Assembly (NCBI GenBank): GCA_016705005.1
Contig: JADIZB010000012.1
Span: forward strand, 1 to 64,000
DNA length: 64,000 bases
Reading direction: 5' to 3'
Source: Bacteroidales bacterium
Lineage (GTDB): Bacteria > Bacteroidota > Bacteroidia > Bacteroidales > Lentimicrobiaceae
The position numbers were made by a program, and so were the translations under genes. Under the pieces are notes generated by a model, which saw nothing but the letters and a program-made list of their open reading frames with translations, made no database searches and had not been told where the DNA came from. Position 1 is the first letter of the stretch. Each line of letters opens with the position of its first letter. Shown here piece after piece: positions 34,883-44,184 of the stretch.

Positions 34883-35274
34883 ATTGATAAAATAGTTATA
34901 TATATTAATAAATATAAAAATATGATCTTATATAAACGTAAATATAATAAAAATTCTGACAGGTTGGTTATGATTTAGAAAAAAAAAATGTTGTCAGGAT
35001 AATTTTCTAACATCCGGAGATTAATAAATCACTTTACACACGCCAGCATTAAGGAACGAGGCAGGCTTTAGCAATTATTGAGCAGCATAAACGCATAATT
35101 TTTGTGGTGCAATCCGATTAAATCAAAAAGTGAGCCCCATCCGGGCATAACATTCCTTTTTACATCACTATCAAAGGCTATAGGCATATGTTTAGATCAT
35201 ATCCGGCCAGCACTGAAAAAAAATTATAAATGCCATTCTATTATTTTATTTTTGTAATCCATCAACATTGAATT
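34883..35274. other. 392-base AT-rich gene-free region
   Basis: Divergent spacer between the barrel operon and the DUF2461 gene. The first 100 bases are almost all A and T (run of TATATATTAATAAATATAAA-like sequence near 34895-34920). A TATTTTTG element (35247-35254) 20 bases before the DUF2461 start is the only recognisable signal. I see no ORF, hairpin terminator or RNA gene in the middle. Confidence 0.5.
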
Positions 35275-35925
35275 ATGAAACAGCTTTTTGAATTTCTGGG
35301 TGATCTCAGACTTAACAATAACCGGGAATGGTTTGATCAGAACAGAACCCGATATCAGACAGTGAAGACAGCCTTTGAGGTATATATAGATACATTGATT
35401 GCTGAACTTTCCCGGATTGATCCCACAATAGGCCTTCCGGTTGCCAGGGATACTATTTTCAGAATATTTCGTGACGTCCGTTTTTCTGCAGATAAACTTC
35501 CCTATAAAACAAATTTCGGGGCTTTCATTGCCAACGGGGGCAGGAAGAGTCCGAGGGCGGGTTATTATATTCACCTTGAGCCAGGTTCTTCTATGATAGG
35601 TGGCGGGATATATATGCCACAACCCGATGTTCTGAAAAAACTCAGACAGGAAATATATTTCAATTCCGGGGCTTTCAAGGATTTGCTGGAAGAGAAAAAC
35701 TTCAGGAAATACTTTGGAAAACTGGAGACATTTGACAAATTAAAAAGGCCTCCCAAAGATTTTGATGCCGGTTTTGCCGATATTGACCTGCTAATGTACA
35801 GGAGCTATGCAGTGATGCATCATGTGGCTGATGAAACAGTATTTTCAGACAACTTTACACCAACAGTTTCTGAAGTTTGCGGGGCTATGGTTGACTTCAA
35901 TCGTTTTCTGAACAGAATTTTTTAG
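35275..35925 (+). CDS. DUF2461 (TIGR02453) family protein
   Basis: A 216-residue protein matching the family in layout: LFEFLGDLRLNNNREWFDQNR at the N-terminus, RIFRDVRFSADKLPYKTNFGAFI, and GAGYYIHLEPG-like sequence with GGGIYMP. The family is widespread and without known function. It has its own -7 element (35247-35254) and stands alone. A 14-base-pair hairpin follows at 35955-35991. Confidence 0.85.
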   Translation: MKQLFEFLGDLRLNNNREWFDQNRTRYQTVKTAFEVYIDTLIAELSRIDPTIGLPVARDTIFRIFRDVRFSADKLPYKTNFGAFIANGGRKSPRAGYYIHLEPGSSMIGGGIYMPQPDVLKKLRQEIYFNSGAFKDLLEEKNFRKYFGKLETFDKLKRPPKDFDAGFADIDLLMYRSYAVMHHVADETVFSDNFTPTVSEVCGAMVDFNRFLNRIF

Positions 35926-35954
35926 GAGGAGGAAAATCTCTTCTGAAAAATTAC

Positions 35955-35991
35955 AACCCGGGATTGAGATTCTCAGACTCAATTCCGGGTT
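35955..35991. terminator. Strong hairpin after the DUF2461 gene
   Basis: AACCCGGGATTGAG (35955-35968) pairs with CTCAATTCCGGGTT (35978-35991), one G-T pair, around a 9-base loop. No good T run follows on the plus strand, so it may be a terminator or processing site. Confidence 0.6.
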
Positions 35992-36159
35992 GGATACTTG
36001 TTTGACTTAATGTGAAATAAAGGTAAGGCGACTTCCTGTTTAAAAGAACGCTTATATTGCTATTTTAATGGAATTTTAATAAGCGAATGTGACTTCAGCG
36101 ATGAACACTGGCAGGTAAGATGGAGTTATATTACATAAAAACAAGTAAATAGGGCTATT

Positions 36160-36588
36160 ATGGGTAGTAAAGGGCAATTGCCTGTTGGTACAGAGAGGAA
36201 ACACCCGCTCTTTAGATTTGTATTGCTTATTACAGGTATCGTTGCTGCATTTCTCGGTTTTGCCGGTATTTTTATTCCACTTCTTCCGACTACGCCTTTT
36301 CTCCTGCTGGCTTCCTGGTGTCTTGTGCGTTCTTCAGAAAAAGCAAACCTATGGCTCTTAAATAACAGATTCCTCGGACCCTATGTTAAAAATTACAAGT
36401 CCGGGCATGGAATTTCACGCCGTAATAAGATTTTCAGTCTTGCATTTCTCTGGATAACTATCATAACCTCTGTTTTATTTTCATCAGGTGTATTTCCGCT
36501 CTTTGCCTGGTACTTCCGGATGGGATTGTTTGCTTTGGGCATAGTGGTGACGGTTCATATCCTCCGATTCAAGACTTTGAAGCAATAG
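36160..36588 (+). CDS. YbaN (DUF454) family inner-membrane protein
   Basis: A 142-residue membrane protein. The signature GIFIPLLPTTPFLLLASWCLVRSS is diagnostic of YbaN/DUF454, followed by LNNRFLGPYVKNY. Three or four transmembrane helices are visible. The function is not known. It is transcribed alone and ended by the strong hairpin at 36591-36629. Confidence 0.87.
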   Translation: MGSKGQLPVGTERKHPLFRFVLLITGIVAAFLGFAGIFIPLLPTTPFLLLASWCLVRSSEKANLWLLNNRFLGPYVKNYKSGHGISRRNKIFSLAFLWITIITSVLFSSGVFPLFAWYFRMGLFALGIVVTVHILRFKTLKQ

Positions 36589-36590
36589 TG

Positions 36591-36629
36591 AAAAGACCTG
36601 TCATTGCCAATGGGCAGTGACAGGTCTTT
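36591..36629. terminator. Bidirectional terminator between ybaN-like gene and M3 peptidase gene
   Basis: AAAGACCTGTCA (36592-36603) pairs perfectly with TGACAGGTCTTT (36618-36629) around a 14-base loop that itself contains GCC/GGC. T runs occur on both strands. Confidence 0.85.
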
Positions 36630-36651
36630 AAAATATAGTAATCAGGAATTC

Positions 36652-38775
36652 CTAATTCTGATTTTCGAGCAAACCCCTTCTCCTGAGCAGAGGGGTGATG
36701 TTGGGTTCAGCGCCACGGAATTTATGGTAAAGTTGCATTGGATCTTCCGTACCACCTCTTTCAAGAATATTCTTTCTAAATGACGAAGCGGTTTCTTTGT
36801 CGAAAAGTCCATGTTCCTTAAAAGCTTCGAAGGCATCTGCATCCAGAATGGCAGCCCATATGTAACTATAATAACCGGATGAATATCCTCCACTGAAGAT
36901 ATGGTTAAAATAAGTACTGCGATACCTGCTGGTAATTTCCTGGATTAATCCGATTGATGCCAGGGTATTCTTTTCGAATTCAGGAATTTCGGTGAAATTA
37001 ATCTCCTTCAGGCCATGGTAACCCATATCTAGAAAAGCTGCTGCAAGGTATTCAACGGTCTCAAAACCCTGATTGAAATACCGGCTGTTTTGCATCTTAT
37101 CAATGAGTTGCTGAGGGATAACCTCACCTGTGAGATAATGTCTGGCATACATTTTCAGCACCTCTGGTTCGGAAGCCCAGTTTTCCATGATTTGAGAGGG
37201 AAGCTCAACGAAATCTCTCGGAACTGAAGTGCCTGTAAGACTGTAATAGGTAGAACTGGAAAGGAGACCATGTAATGCATGTCCGAATTCATGAAACAAG
37301 GTGCTGGTTTCGTCAAAAGTCAGCAGAGAAGGCTGCGTAGCCGTTGGTTTTGAAAAATTGCAGACAACGGTAATTACTGGTGTGATATTTTTACCGTTTT
37401 CTTTGTATTGTTTCCGGTAACTGCTCATCCAGGCACCCCCTCTTTTACTTTCACGTGGGAAGAAGTCCATATACAGCACTCCGATGCTTTTTCCATCGGC
37501 CTCCTTTACTTCATATGCCGAGGCATCGGCGTGATAGAGAGGTATATCTTTTCTCTCGGTTAAAGTGATACCATACAATTTGTTCGCTACATTGAATATT
37601 CCCGCTTTAACATTCTCAAGAGAGAAGTATGGTTTAAGGGCTTCATCGTCAAGATCATATTTCTCTTTTCTGAGTTTTTCAGCATAATATCTCCAATCCC
37701 AGGGTTCGAGTGCGAATTTTTTGCCTTCTTTCGCTATAATTGCCTGAAGTTCCTTTTCTTCCTTCTGAGCTCTGAATAGGGCCGGTTCCCATAGTTGCTT
37801 TAACAGTTTGTCAACATTTCCGGCATTTTTGGCCATATTTTCTTCAAGAATAAAGGCAGCATGACTGTCATATCCAAGTAATTTTGCCTTTTCCAGTCTC
37901 AGCGTTACAATTTGCTGAATCAGGGCTTTGTTATCGTATTGATTGTCGTTGTTCCCACGGTTGATATAAGCCTTGTAAATCTGTTCACGCAGTCTTCTTT
38001 TATCGGCAAACTGCAGAAAAGGCATTACACTGGGATTGTGAAGGGTAAAGACCCATTTTCCTTCAAGGCCGGCTTCCCTTGCAGTTTCGGCGCCCTGTTC
38101 AACCAATGCAGAAGGAAGTCCGGCCAAATCGCCAAGGCTTTCAATCACCAGCTTGTATTCATTGGTTTCAGCAAGAACGTTTTCGCCAAACTTAAGTGTA
38201 AGCAATGAAAGTTCTTTGTTAATTTGTCTGAAGCGCTCCTGCTGTTCACCTTTTAATGCTGCTCCTCCCCTGATAAAATCCTTGTGTTTTTCAGTCAGGA
38301 GTCTGAGTTGCTCGCTATTCAGATTCAAACTGTTACGCTTATCAAAAACAGTTTTGATTCTTTCATATAGTTTTGCATTCAGATTTATATTGTCATAATG
38401 CGCTGAAAGTAAGGGAGCTATCTGTCTGGCTATATCCTGTAACTCCTTACTGGTATTGGATGAATTCAGGTTAGAGAATACATTGTTGACTTTCCTCAGA
38501 AGATTGCCACTGTAGTCAAGCGCTGCAACTGTATTTTCAAAGTCAGGGGCAGAGCTGTTATTTACAATGGATTCAATTTCAGTGTTCTGCATTTCAATCC
38601 CTTTCTCAATGGCCGGAAGAAAGTGCTCCGGTTTGATCTGTTCGAAAGGAGGTACTTCAAAAGGTGTATTGAATGGAATCAGTAGTGGGTTGTTTCCTTC
38701 AGGTGGATTGTCACCATTGGCTCTGGAACTTGTTATCATCAGGGTTGCTGTTAAAAGAATCAGAAATCGTTTCAT
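36652..38775 (-). CDS. M3 family metallopeptidase (peptidyl-dipeptidase Dcp-like)
   Basis: A 707-residue zinc peptidase. The active site H495EFGHALHG is the HExxH motif of family M3 (thimet oligopeptidase/Dcp). A signal peptide (MKRFLILLTATLMITSS) sends it to the periplasm, where it would trim peptides. I start at 38775 because the longer frame to 38853 crosses a TAATTTTG element at 38805-38812. With the POT peptide transporter encoded 5 kb away it fits a peptide-utilising lifestyle. Confidence 0.93.
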   Translation of the reverse strand: MKRFLILLTATLMITSSRANGDNPPEGNNPLLIPFNTPFEVPPFEQIKPEHFLPAIEKGIEMQNTEIESIVNNSSAPDFENTVAALDYSGNLLRKVNNVFSNLNSSNTSKELQDIARQIAPLLSAHYDNINLNAKLYERIKTVFDKRNSLNLNSEQLRLLTEKHKDFIRGGAALKGEQQERFRQINKELSLLTLKFGENVLAETNEYKLVIESLGDLAGLPSALVEQGAETAREAGLEGKWVFTLHNPSVMPFLQFADKRRLREQIYKAYINRGNNDNQYDNKALIQQIVTLRLEKAKLLGYDSHAAFILEENMAKNAGNVDKLLKQLWEPALFRAQKEEKELQAIIAKEGKKFALEPWDWRYYAEKLRKEKYDLDDEALKPYFSLENVKAGIFNVANKLYGITLTERKDIPLYHADASAYEVKEADGKSIGVLYMDFFPRESKRGGAWMSSYRKQYKENGKNITPVITVVCNFSKPTATQPSLLTFDETSTLFHEFGHALHGLLSSSTYYSLTGTSVPRDFVELPSQIMENWASEPEVLKMYARHYLTGEVIPQQLIDKMQNSRYFNQGFETVEYLAAAFLDMGYHGLKEINFTEIPEFEKNTLASIGLIQEITSRYRSTYFNHIFSGGYSSGYYSYIWAAILDADAFEAFKEHGLFDKETASSFRKNILERGGTEDPMQLYHKFRGAEPNITPLLRRRGLLENQN

Positions 38776-38804
38776 GAATTTTATGTCCGGTTTGGTTAGA
38801 CCGG

Positions 38805-38812
38805 CAAAATTA
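38805..38812 (-). promoter_or_regulatory. Candidate -7 element for the M3 peptidase gene
   Basis: TAATTTTG on the minus strand, 29 bases before the chosen ATG. It argues that the longer start at 38853 is not used. No matching TTG is found upstream. Confidence 0.45.
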
Positions 38813-38860
38813 TGCTTTTCATGAATTGACTGGCAGGAATAAAAATATATCATGATATAA

Positions 38861-38889
38861 AAAATGCCTCCTGAAACTGAGGCATTTTT
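38861..38889. terminator. Terminator after the fused E1 gene
   Basis: AAAATGCCTC (38861-38870) pairs with GAGGCATTTT (38879-38888) around an 8-base loop, with T runs on both strands. It lies just downstream of the minus-strand E1 gene. Confidence 0.85.
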
Positions 38890-38904
38890 AAAGTTGGACG
38901 GGTA

Positions 38905-40941
38905 TCAGAAATCAAGCGTTTCTTTAGCCGCTTTATAGATTCTCTCTTTGTCAGGTAATATGGCTTTTTCAAGGATACGGTTAAATCCTACTGGTGTAAA
39001 AGTTGATCCAACCCGTTTAACCGGGGCATCAAGGTGTTGGAATGCTTCTTCGGTTATAATGGCTGCGATTTCACCTCCAAAGCCGCCGAATACTTTGTCT
39101 TCATGCACCACCAGAACTCTGCCGGTTTTTCTGACAGAACCGAGTATGGTTTCCCTGTCGAGCGGGATAAGCGACCTCAGATCAATGACCTCAATGCTTT
39201 TTCCTGTTTCTGAGGCGATCAGTTCTGCTACAGCCAGGCACATATGAGTAGTATTTCCATAGGTAATGATGGTCATATCATTCCCGGGTCTGCGGATGCG
39301 TGCTAAACCAAATGGAACCTCAAAATCGTCGGGAACCCAGGTTTCAGCAAGCGGATCGTTATAGAGGGCTTTAGGCTCAAGGAACATGGTTGGTCCTTCT
39401 GATCTTATTGAGGTCCGCAATAATCCGGCAGCATCATCAGCAAAGGAAGGATAAACGATTCGTATTCCCGGAAATGTAGCCAGAGCACCTTCAATGGTTT
39501 GGGAGTGATAAAGACCACCACCGATATAACCGCCTGATGCAAGACGGATGGTTACATTTGGACTGAAAGCACCATTGCTTCTCCAGTAATCGTGGGTGAG
39601 TTCGACAAACTGTTCCATGGCTGGCCAGAAATAATCTGCAAATTCAGCCCCTTCGATAACAATACGCAGATTTTTACCAAACCGGCTCATTCCATTGGCC
39701 GTACCGACAATAAAGTCTTCAGCAATGGGGGCATTGAATACGCGTTCGATACCGAATTCCTGCTGAAGACCCTTGCTTACATTAAAAATCCCCCCCTTCT
39801 CCTTATTGGCAATGTCCTGCCCCCAGATAAAAGTATCGGGGTTATGCCTGAATTCAGCTTTTAGAGTTTGATTCAGTGCCTGAATAAGTTTGATTTTTTC
39901 ACCTTTTTGCAGGTTATGCAATCCTTCCGGGTATTTTAATGCAGGGTAAGGAGCAGGTATGACGAAATCAAAGATACTCGCCGGATCAGGATCCGGGGCA
40001 GCCAGGGCTTTCTTGTGTGCTTTGGAAACTTCCTCTTTGGCAAGTTTATCAAGTTCGTCCAGTTCAGCTTCGTTTAAGCGACCTGATATTATAAGGGTTT
40101 TTCGGAACCTGTCGAGCGGATCGCTGGCCAGAGCGCAGTGTCTTTCATTGTCATCACGGTAAAGTTCGTGCTTGTCAGAATTTGAATGCGAATGAATTCT
40201 TACTACACTGGCGTGTACGATTACAGGTTCCTGCTTTTCGATGGCATGTTTCCGTGCCTCGGTCATTGCATTCATTGAGTCGAATACATTTTTACCGTCA
40301 CAATAAATGATTCTCAGGTTTTTAAAACCTCTGAAATTATCGGCAGCACGCCAGTTTGCTGTCTGATCACGTTTGTGAACGGAGATGCCATAGTTGTTAT
40401 CCTGAAAAACAAAAACTACAGGTAATTTCTCATTGGAGGCTCCATTGATTGCCTCATAAACATAGCCTTCAGAAGTAGATGATTCACCCTGAGAACTGAT
40501 GGCAACAGCCTGAACGCCGTATTTCTTGATCGCCCTGGCAACTCCGGCAGCATGAAGTGTATGGTTGCCGGTTGCTGAGGAGACATTGTGGATGTTCCAG
40601 GAGGGTTTGGCAAAATGGTTCGACATGTGACGGCCACCACTGGCGGGGTCTGTTGCTTTTGAAATACCATTCAGAATTATTTCTTCAGCGCTGACACCTG
40701 AAGAGATGGCCGTGAGCATATCACGGTAATAAGGAAAAAGGTGATCGGAGTTCTTTTGAAAAACCTGCCCTATGGCAAGTTGAATTCCATCATGGCCGGC
40801 GTAAGGAGCGTGGTATGACCAGCCAAGGGCTTGTTTCAGGTAATTCGGGGCCCGGTCGTCGAGTTTGCGGCCAAGCGACATCAGGTAATACCATTTTTTC
40901 AGTGTTTCTTTATCGGTATTCTTAATTCCAAAAGCTTTCAT
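38905..40941 (-). CDS. Fused alpha-beta E1 subunit of a 2-oxoacid (branched-chain type) dehydrogenase
   Basis: A 678-residue fusion of E1-alpha (about 1-330) and E1-beta (about 345-678). The alpha half has FPYYRDML and the thiamine pyrophosphate segment SSQGESSTSEGYVYEAING...NNYGIS, where the usual GDG appears as GES. The beta half has FNAPIAEDFIVGTANGMS and GRVLVVHEDKVFGGFGGEIAA. It would decarboxylate branched-chain or related 2-oxoacids and pass the acyl group to a lipoyl E2. No E2 or E3 gene is adjacent, so they must lie elsewhere. A TAGGTTTG element is 58 bases upstream (41000-41007). Confidence 0.9.
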   Translation of the reverse strand: MKAFGIKNTDKETLKKWYYLMSLGRKLDDRAPNYLKQALGWSYHAPYAGHDGIQLAIGQVFQKNSDHLFPYYRDMLTAISSGVSAEEIILNGISKATDPASGGRHMSNHFAKPSWNIHNVSSATGNHTLHAAGVARAIKKYGVQAVAISSQGESSTSEGYVYEAINGASNEKLPVVFVFQDNNYGISVHKRDQTANWRAADNFRGFKNLRIIYCDGKNVFDSMNAMTEARKHAIEKQEPVIVHASVVRIHSHSNSDKHELYRDDNERHCALASDPLDRFRKTLIISGRLNEAELDELDKLAKEEVSKAHKKALAAPDPDPASIFDFVIPAPYPALKYPEGLHNLQKGEKIKLIQALNQTLKAEFRHNPDTFIWGQDIANKEKGGIFNVSKGLQQEFGIERVFNAPIAEDFIVGTANGMSRFGKNLRIVIEGAEFADYFWPAMEQFVELTHDYWRSNGAFSPNVTIRLASGGYIGGGLYHSQTIEGALATFPGIRIVYPSFADDAAGLLRTSIRSEGPTMFLEPKALYNDPLAETWVPDDFEVPFGLARIRRPGNDMTIITYGNTTHMCLAVAELIASETGKSIEVIDLRSLIPLDRETILGSVRKTGRVLVVHEDKVFGGFGGEIAAIITEEAFQHLDAPVKRVGSTFTPVGFNRILEKAILPDKERIYKAAKETLDF

Positions 40942-40999
40942 CAGGAAAAATCAGTTCAGGTAATAGTTTATTGTTAATGTGCTAACAATAGCGACATAG

Positions 41000-41007
41000 C
41001 AAACCTA
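41000..41007 (-). promoter_or_regulatory. Candidate -7 element for the fused E1 gene
   Basis: TAGGTTTG on the minus strand, identical to the HAD gene element, 58 bases before the ATG. No -33 element at standard distance. Confidence 0.4.
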
Positions 41008-41079
41008 TTAACAACCTTTCATGGACTTTGTTCATAAAAATTTGACTGGGTGGCGTTCCTGCTTTTCAGAAATCTGAGG

Positions 41080-41655
41080 CTAATCTCTTATAATTTTGTA
41101 TTCACCGTTTCCGTAGAGCCTGATTATAGTGGAAGCCCTTGCCTGGTTGAAAAGATCGTGATACAGCTGGACGCAATAATTCACCTGACTTTTGATGGAT
41201 TCAGATATTTTACTGAACACCATCGGTGTGTCTTCACCCGAAATATTTGCCGATGTTGAAATGACCGGCCGGCCAAGATCATGAATCATCTGTCTGCAGA
41301 AATCATCCCGGACTATTCTGATAGCCACAGTTCCGTCGGCAGCGGATACATTCTTCGGTAGGTTTCTGGCATTATCATAGATAACAGTAACAGGGTTATC
41401 GATACTGTTGATCAGATCTCCTGTAATTTCGGGGACTTTGTCAACGTATTGCTGCAACATTCCGAAACCATCAACAAGAATGATCAGGCTCTTATTATCC
41501 TTACGGTTCTTGATTCTGTAAATCTGGTCAACAGCCTTTGAATTAAGGGCATCACATCCAATACCCCAGATGGTGTCGGTGGGGTAGAGAATCAGACCTC
41601 CTTCTTTCAGTACTTTGAGTGTTCGTTCGATTTCTGATTGAATTTCTGTGTTCAT
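41080..41655 (-). CDS. tsaC: L-threonylcarbamoyladenylate synthase
   Basis: A 191-residue Sua5/YciO/YrdC-fold enzyme that makes threonylcarbamoyl-AMP for t6A37 in tRNAs. GGLILYPTDTIWGIGCDA, RIKNRKDNKSLIILV and VISTSANISGE are diagnostic. It is the short TsaC form without the Sua5 C-terminal domain. Its start overlaps the stop of the glycosyltransferase gene by 4 bases, so they are translated together. Confidence 0.92.
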   Translation of the reverse strand: MNTEIQSEIERTLKVLKEGGLILYPTDTIWGIGCDALNSKAVDQIYRIKNRKDNKSLIILVDGFGMLQQYVDKVPEITGDLINSIDNPVTVIYDNARNLPKNVSAADGTVAIRIVRDDFCRQMIHDLGRPVISTSANISGEDTPMVFSKISESIKSQVNYCVQLYHDLFNQARASTIIRLYGNGEYKIIRD

Positions 41656-42650
41656 ACATCAAGTCGGTCAAGTAGTTGTTCAGTATTAATAGTTTCCGCA
41701 CATTTAAAATGATTCAGCGGACATTTTCGCAGGCCATGCAATCCGCAAGGTCTGCACTCCGGCACAGGTATTGCTTCTATTATACCGGAATCGTCTGACA
41801 ATGGCCCGAAACCAAATGCCGGGACTGTTGAGCAATAGACAGCAGTAACCGGAGCATTTACCCCGGATGCCAGGTGCATCGGAGCCGAATCATTCACAAA
41901 ATTCATCAGGGCTCCTTTCATCACTGCAGCTGACTGAAGAAAATCCAGTCTGCCGGAAAGGCTGACAACCCCGGATTTCGTTGCTCCGGCAATAATCTGT
42001 TGACAAAGTTTCTGATCATCCGATGCTCCGAGTAATATAACACCAATCTCCTGCTGAATGTTGTTCACAAATTCAATCCACTTATGAACCGGGAATTGCT
42101 TGGTGTACCATAGTGATGCGGGTGAAATGGTAATATACCTGCCTGTTGTCCATTTGCCTGTGGAACTGTAATCTGATTTTGAAGGATAAAGCCCTGGTTT
42201 TGAGATTTTAATATCAGCTATCCAACTCAGAAGCTGATGATTGCGTTCTGTTTCATGTATTGCATTTCTTTCCCGGCTTATCTCATGTTTTACTTTATTT
42301 GAAAAAGTAAAAGATAAGGGGTTCTTGTCAAATCCTGATCTGACAGGTGAACCGGAAAAAGCGGTCAGAAAGCCCGAAGTAAAAAAACGCTGTACATTAA
42401 CTACGGCATCATATTTTGTTTTCCTGACAGCAATTGCCAGATTGATCAGGTTGCGGTACTTTTTTTTACGCTTGTTCCATGAGTGAACAGTTCTGATAAA
42501 TGGATGTCCTTTGAATAGTCCTTCATAACCCTGCTTAACAAGATAATCAATAGCGGCATCAGGGAACCTTTTGTGGAGGCTCTCAGCAAGCGCAGTTGAT
42601 AATATGACATCTCCCAGTGATGCGGTTTGTATGATCAGGAACTGTTTCAA
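41652..42650 (-). CDS. Glycosyltransferase family 9 (lipopolysaccharide heptosyltransferase-like)
   Basis: A 332-residue GT-B fold enzyme. IIQTASLGDVILSTALAESLHKRFPDAAIDYL is the family 9 N-terminus and NDSAPMHLASGVNAPVTAVY the sugar-nucleotide site. It probably adds a heptose or similar sugar to lipid A core. The C-terminal cysteines (PECRPCGLHGLRKCPLNHFKC) are typical of the family. It is co-transcribed with tsaC downstream. Confidence 0.88.
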   Translation of the reverse strand: MKQFLIIQTASLGDVILSTALAESLHKRFPDAAIDYLVKQGYEGLFKGHPFIRTVHSWNKRKKKYRNLINLAIAVRKTKYDAVVNVQRFFTSGFLTAFSGSPVRSGFDKNPLSFTFSNKVKHEISRERNAIHETERNHQLLSWIADIKISKPGLYPSKSDYSSTGKWTTGRYITISPASLWYTKQFPVHKWIEFVNNIQQEIGVILLGASDDQKLCQQIIAGATKSGVVSLSGRLDFLQSAAVMKGALMNFVNDSAPMHLASGVNAPVTAVYCSTVPAFGFGPLSDDSGIIEAIPVPECRPCGLHGLRKCPLNHFKCAETINTEQLLDRLDV

Positions 42651-42786
42651 AGTTAATGGGAATGTTTATTATGAAACAATCAACTCAATGGGTTAGCAAC
42701 ATACTGACAATTATTATAAGAATTCAGACCTTGTCATCGGGTATTGTTCCCCTGTGAAACATCCGGATAAGAAATCATTGTGCGCG

Positions 42787-43605
42787 TCACACCTGCAGCC
42801 CGAAATCACGCAATGCATTGTTAAGTGAGGTTTTCAGATCAGTCGATTGTTTACGTTTGCCAATAATGAGCGCACATGAAACCTGGTAATCACCGGCAGG
42901 GAATTTTTTGCTGTATGAACCCGGTATCACGACAGATCGTGGAGGTACATAACCTTTATACTCAACCGGTTCACTTCCTGAAACGTCAATAATCCTTGTA
43001 GATTGAGTAATAACCACATTAGCTCCGAGCACAGCTTCGCTGCCTATATGAACGCCTTCAACAACAATGCAGCGTGAGCCGATAAAACAGCCATCCTCAA
43101 TGATGACAGGGGAAGCCTGGACCGGCTCCAATACACCTCCGATACCAACACCTCCGGAAAGGTGAACATCTTTACCTATCTGAGCGCAGGAACCAACGGT
43201 AGCCCATGTATCAACCATGGTATTGCTGCCGACATATGCGCCTATATTTACATATGACGGCATCATAATTACTCCCGGGGCAAGGTAAGCTCCGTATCTG
43301 GCAACGGCATGAGGAACAACCCTAACACCAAGAGCTTCGTAATGGTGTTTTAACGGGATTTTGTCATGAAATTCGAGCGGCCCTGCTTCAGATACTTCCA
43401 TTTCAGACATAGGGAAATACAGAATGACTGCTTTTTTTACCCATTCGTTTACCATCCATTTCTCTGCAACAGGTTCTGCAACCCTCAATTTTCCGGCATC
43501 GAGCTGCCTGATAACTTCACTAACAGCATTTCTGGTTTCTTCCGACTTTAACTGTTCCCGGTTATCCCAGGCGGTCTCGATAATTTCCTTCAATTTTTCT
43601 GCCAT
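42787..43605 (-). CDS. dapD: 2,3,4,5-tetrahydropyridine-2,6-dicarboxylate N-succinyltransferase
   Basis: A 272-residue left-handed beta-helix acyltransferase of lysine and diaminopimelate synthesis. MMPSYVNIGAYVGSNTMVDTWATVGSCAQIG is the DapD hexapeptide-repeat core, and FIGSRCIVVEGVHIG follows. It uses succinyl-CoA. It is divergent from ruvX, with a 22-base gap to a TAATTTTG element. It gives the meso-diaminopimelate for peptidoglycan. Confidence 0.95.
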   Translation of the reverse strand: MAEKLKEIIETAWDNREQLKSEETRNAVSEVIRQLDAGKLRVAEPVAEKWMVNEWVKKAVILYFPMSEMEVSEAGPLEFHDKIPLKHHYEALGVRVVPHAVARYGAYLAPGVIMMPSYVNIGAYVGSNTMVDTWATVGSCAQIGKDVHLSGGVGIGGVLEPVQASPVIIEDGCFIGSRCIVVEGVHIGSEAVLGANVVITQSTRIIDVSGSEPVEYKGYVPPRSVVIPGSYSKKFPAGDYQVSCALIIGKRKQSTDLKTSLNNALRDFGLQV

Positions 43606-43627
43606 TGTCCGGAGTTTAACTAAAGGT

Positions 43628-43674
43628 CAAAATTATAGATTTTTTCGACCGTTTCGGCTTAATTTGTAATTTTG
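43628..43674. promoter_or_regulatory. Divergent dapD/ruvX promoter region
   Basis: TAATTTTG occurs on the minus strand at 43635-43628 (22 bases before dapD) and again on the plus strand at 43667-43674 (20 bases before ruvX). The two -7 elements are identical and face away from each other. TTG -33 elements are not evident on either strand. Confidence 0.5.
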
Positions 43675-43694
43675 GCAACTGTAAAAAGGACCTG

Positions 43695-44120
43695 ATGGGT
43701 AGGATTGTAGCTATTGACTATGGACAAAAGAGGGTAGGGGTTGCGGTTACTGATGAGGATCAGATCATTGCTACCCCCCTGACTACCGTACATTCGAAGG
43801 ACATTATTGCTTTTCTGAAAGAGTATGTCGGTCATCAGAATGTGGAACTTTTTGTTGTCGGCGAACCAAAGCAGATGAACAATCAGGCATCTGAATCGGT
43901 TAAGTACATTGAACCCTTTGTGCGTCTGTTGGTTAAGAGTTTCCCGGAAATTCCGGTTGAAAGGGTTGATGAGCGGTTTACCTCATTGATTGCAATGCGG
44001 ACCATCCTCGACAGTGGAATGAAAAAGAAGGACAGGCAGAATAAGTCACTGGTCGATACCATCAGTGCAACCATCATCCTCCAGTCCTATATGGAATCCA
44101 GGTCTGCCGGTCATCATTGA
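43695..44120 (+). CDS. ruvX: RuvX/YqgF-type putative Holliday junction resolvase
   Basis: A 141-residue RNase H-like protein. IDYGQKRVGVAVTDE is the N-terminal strand with the catalytic Asp, VVGEPKQMNNQ follows with the second acidic residue, and ERFTSLIA... KDRQNKSLVDTISATIILQ completes the site. Family members help 16S rRNA 5' maturation. It starts an operon with def and a lipoprotein. Confidence 0.93.
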   Translation: MGRIVAIDYGQKRVGVAVTDEDQIIATPLTTVHSKDIIAFLKEYVGHQNVELFVVGEPKQMNNQASESVKYIEPFVRLLVKSFPEIPVERVDERFTSLIAMRTILDSGMKKKDRQNKSLVDTISATIILQSYMESRSAGHH

Positions 44121-44184
44121 CCTGCATTGTTTGCCGGTGCATTTATCCGGATAATTGTATAACTATCTGATACTGTTTCGAAAT

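Noticed and set aside
38776..38853. Longer start for the M3 peptidase
   Set aside because: It crosses a -7 promoter element and would bury the signal peptide inside the chain.
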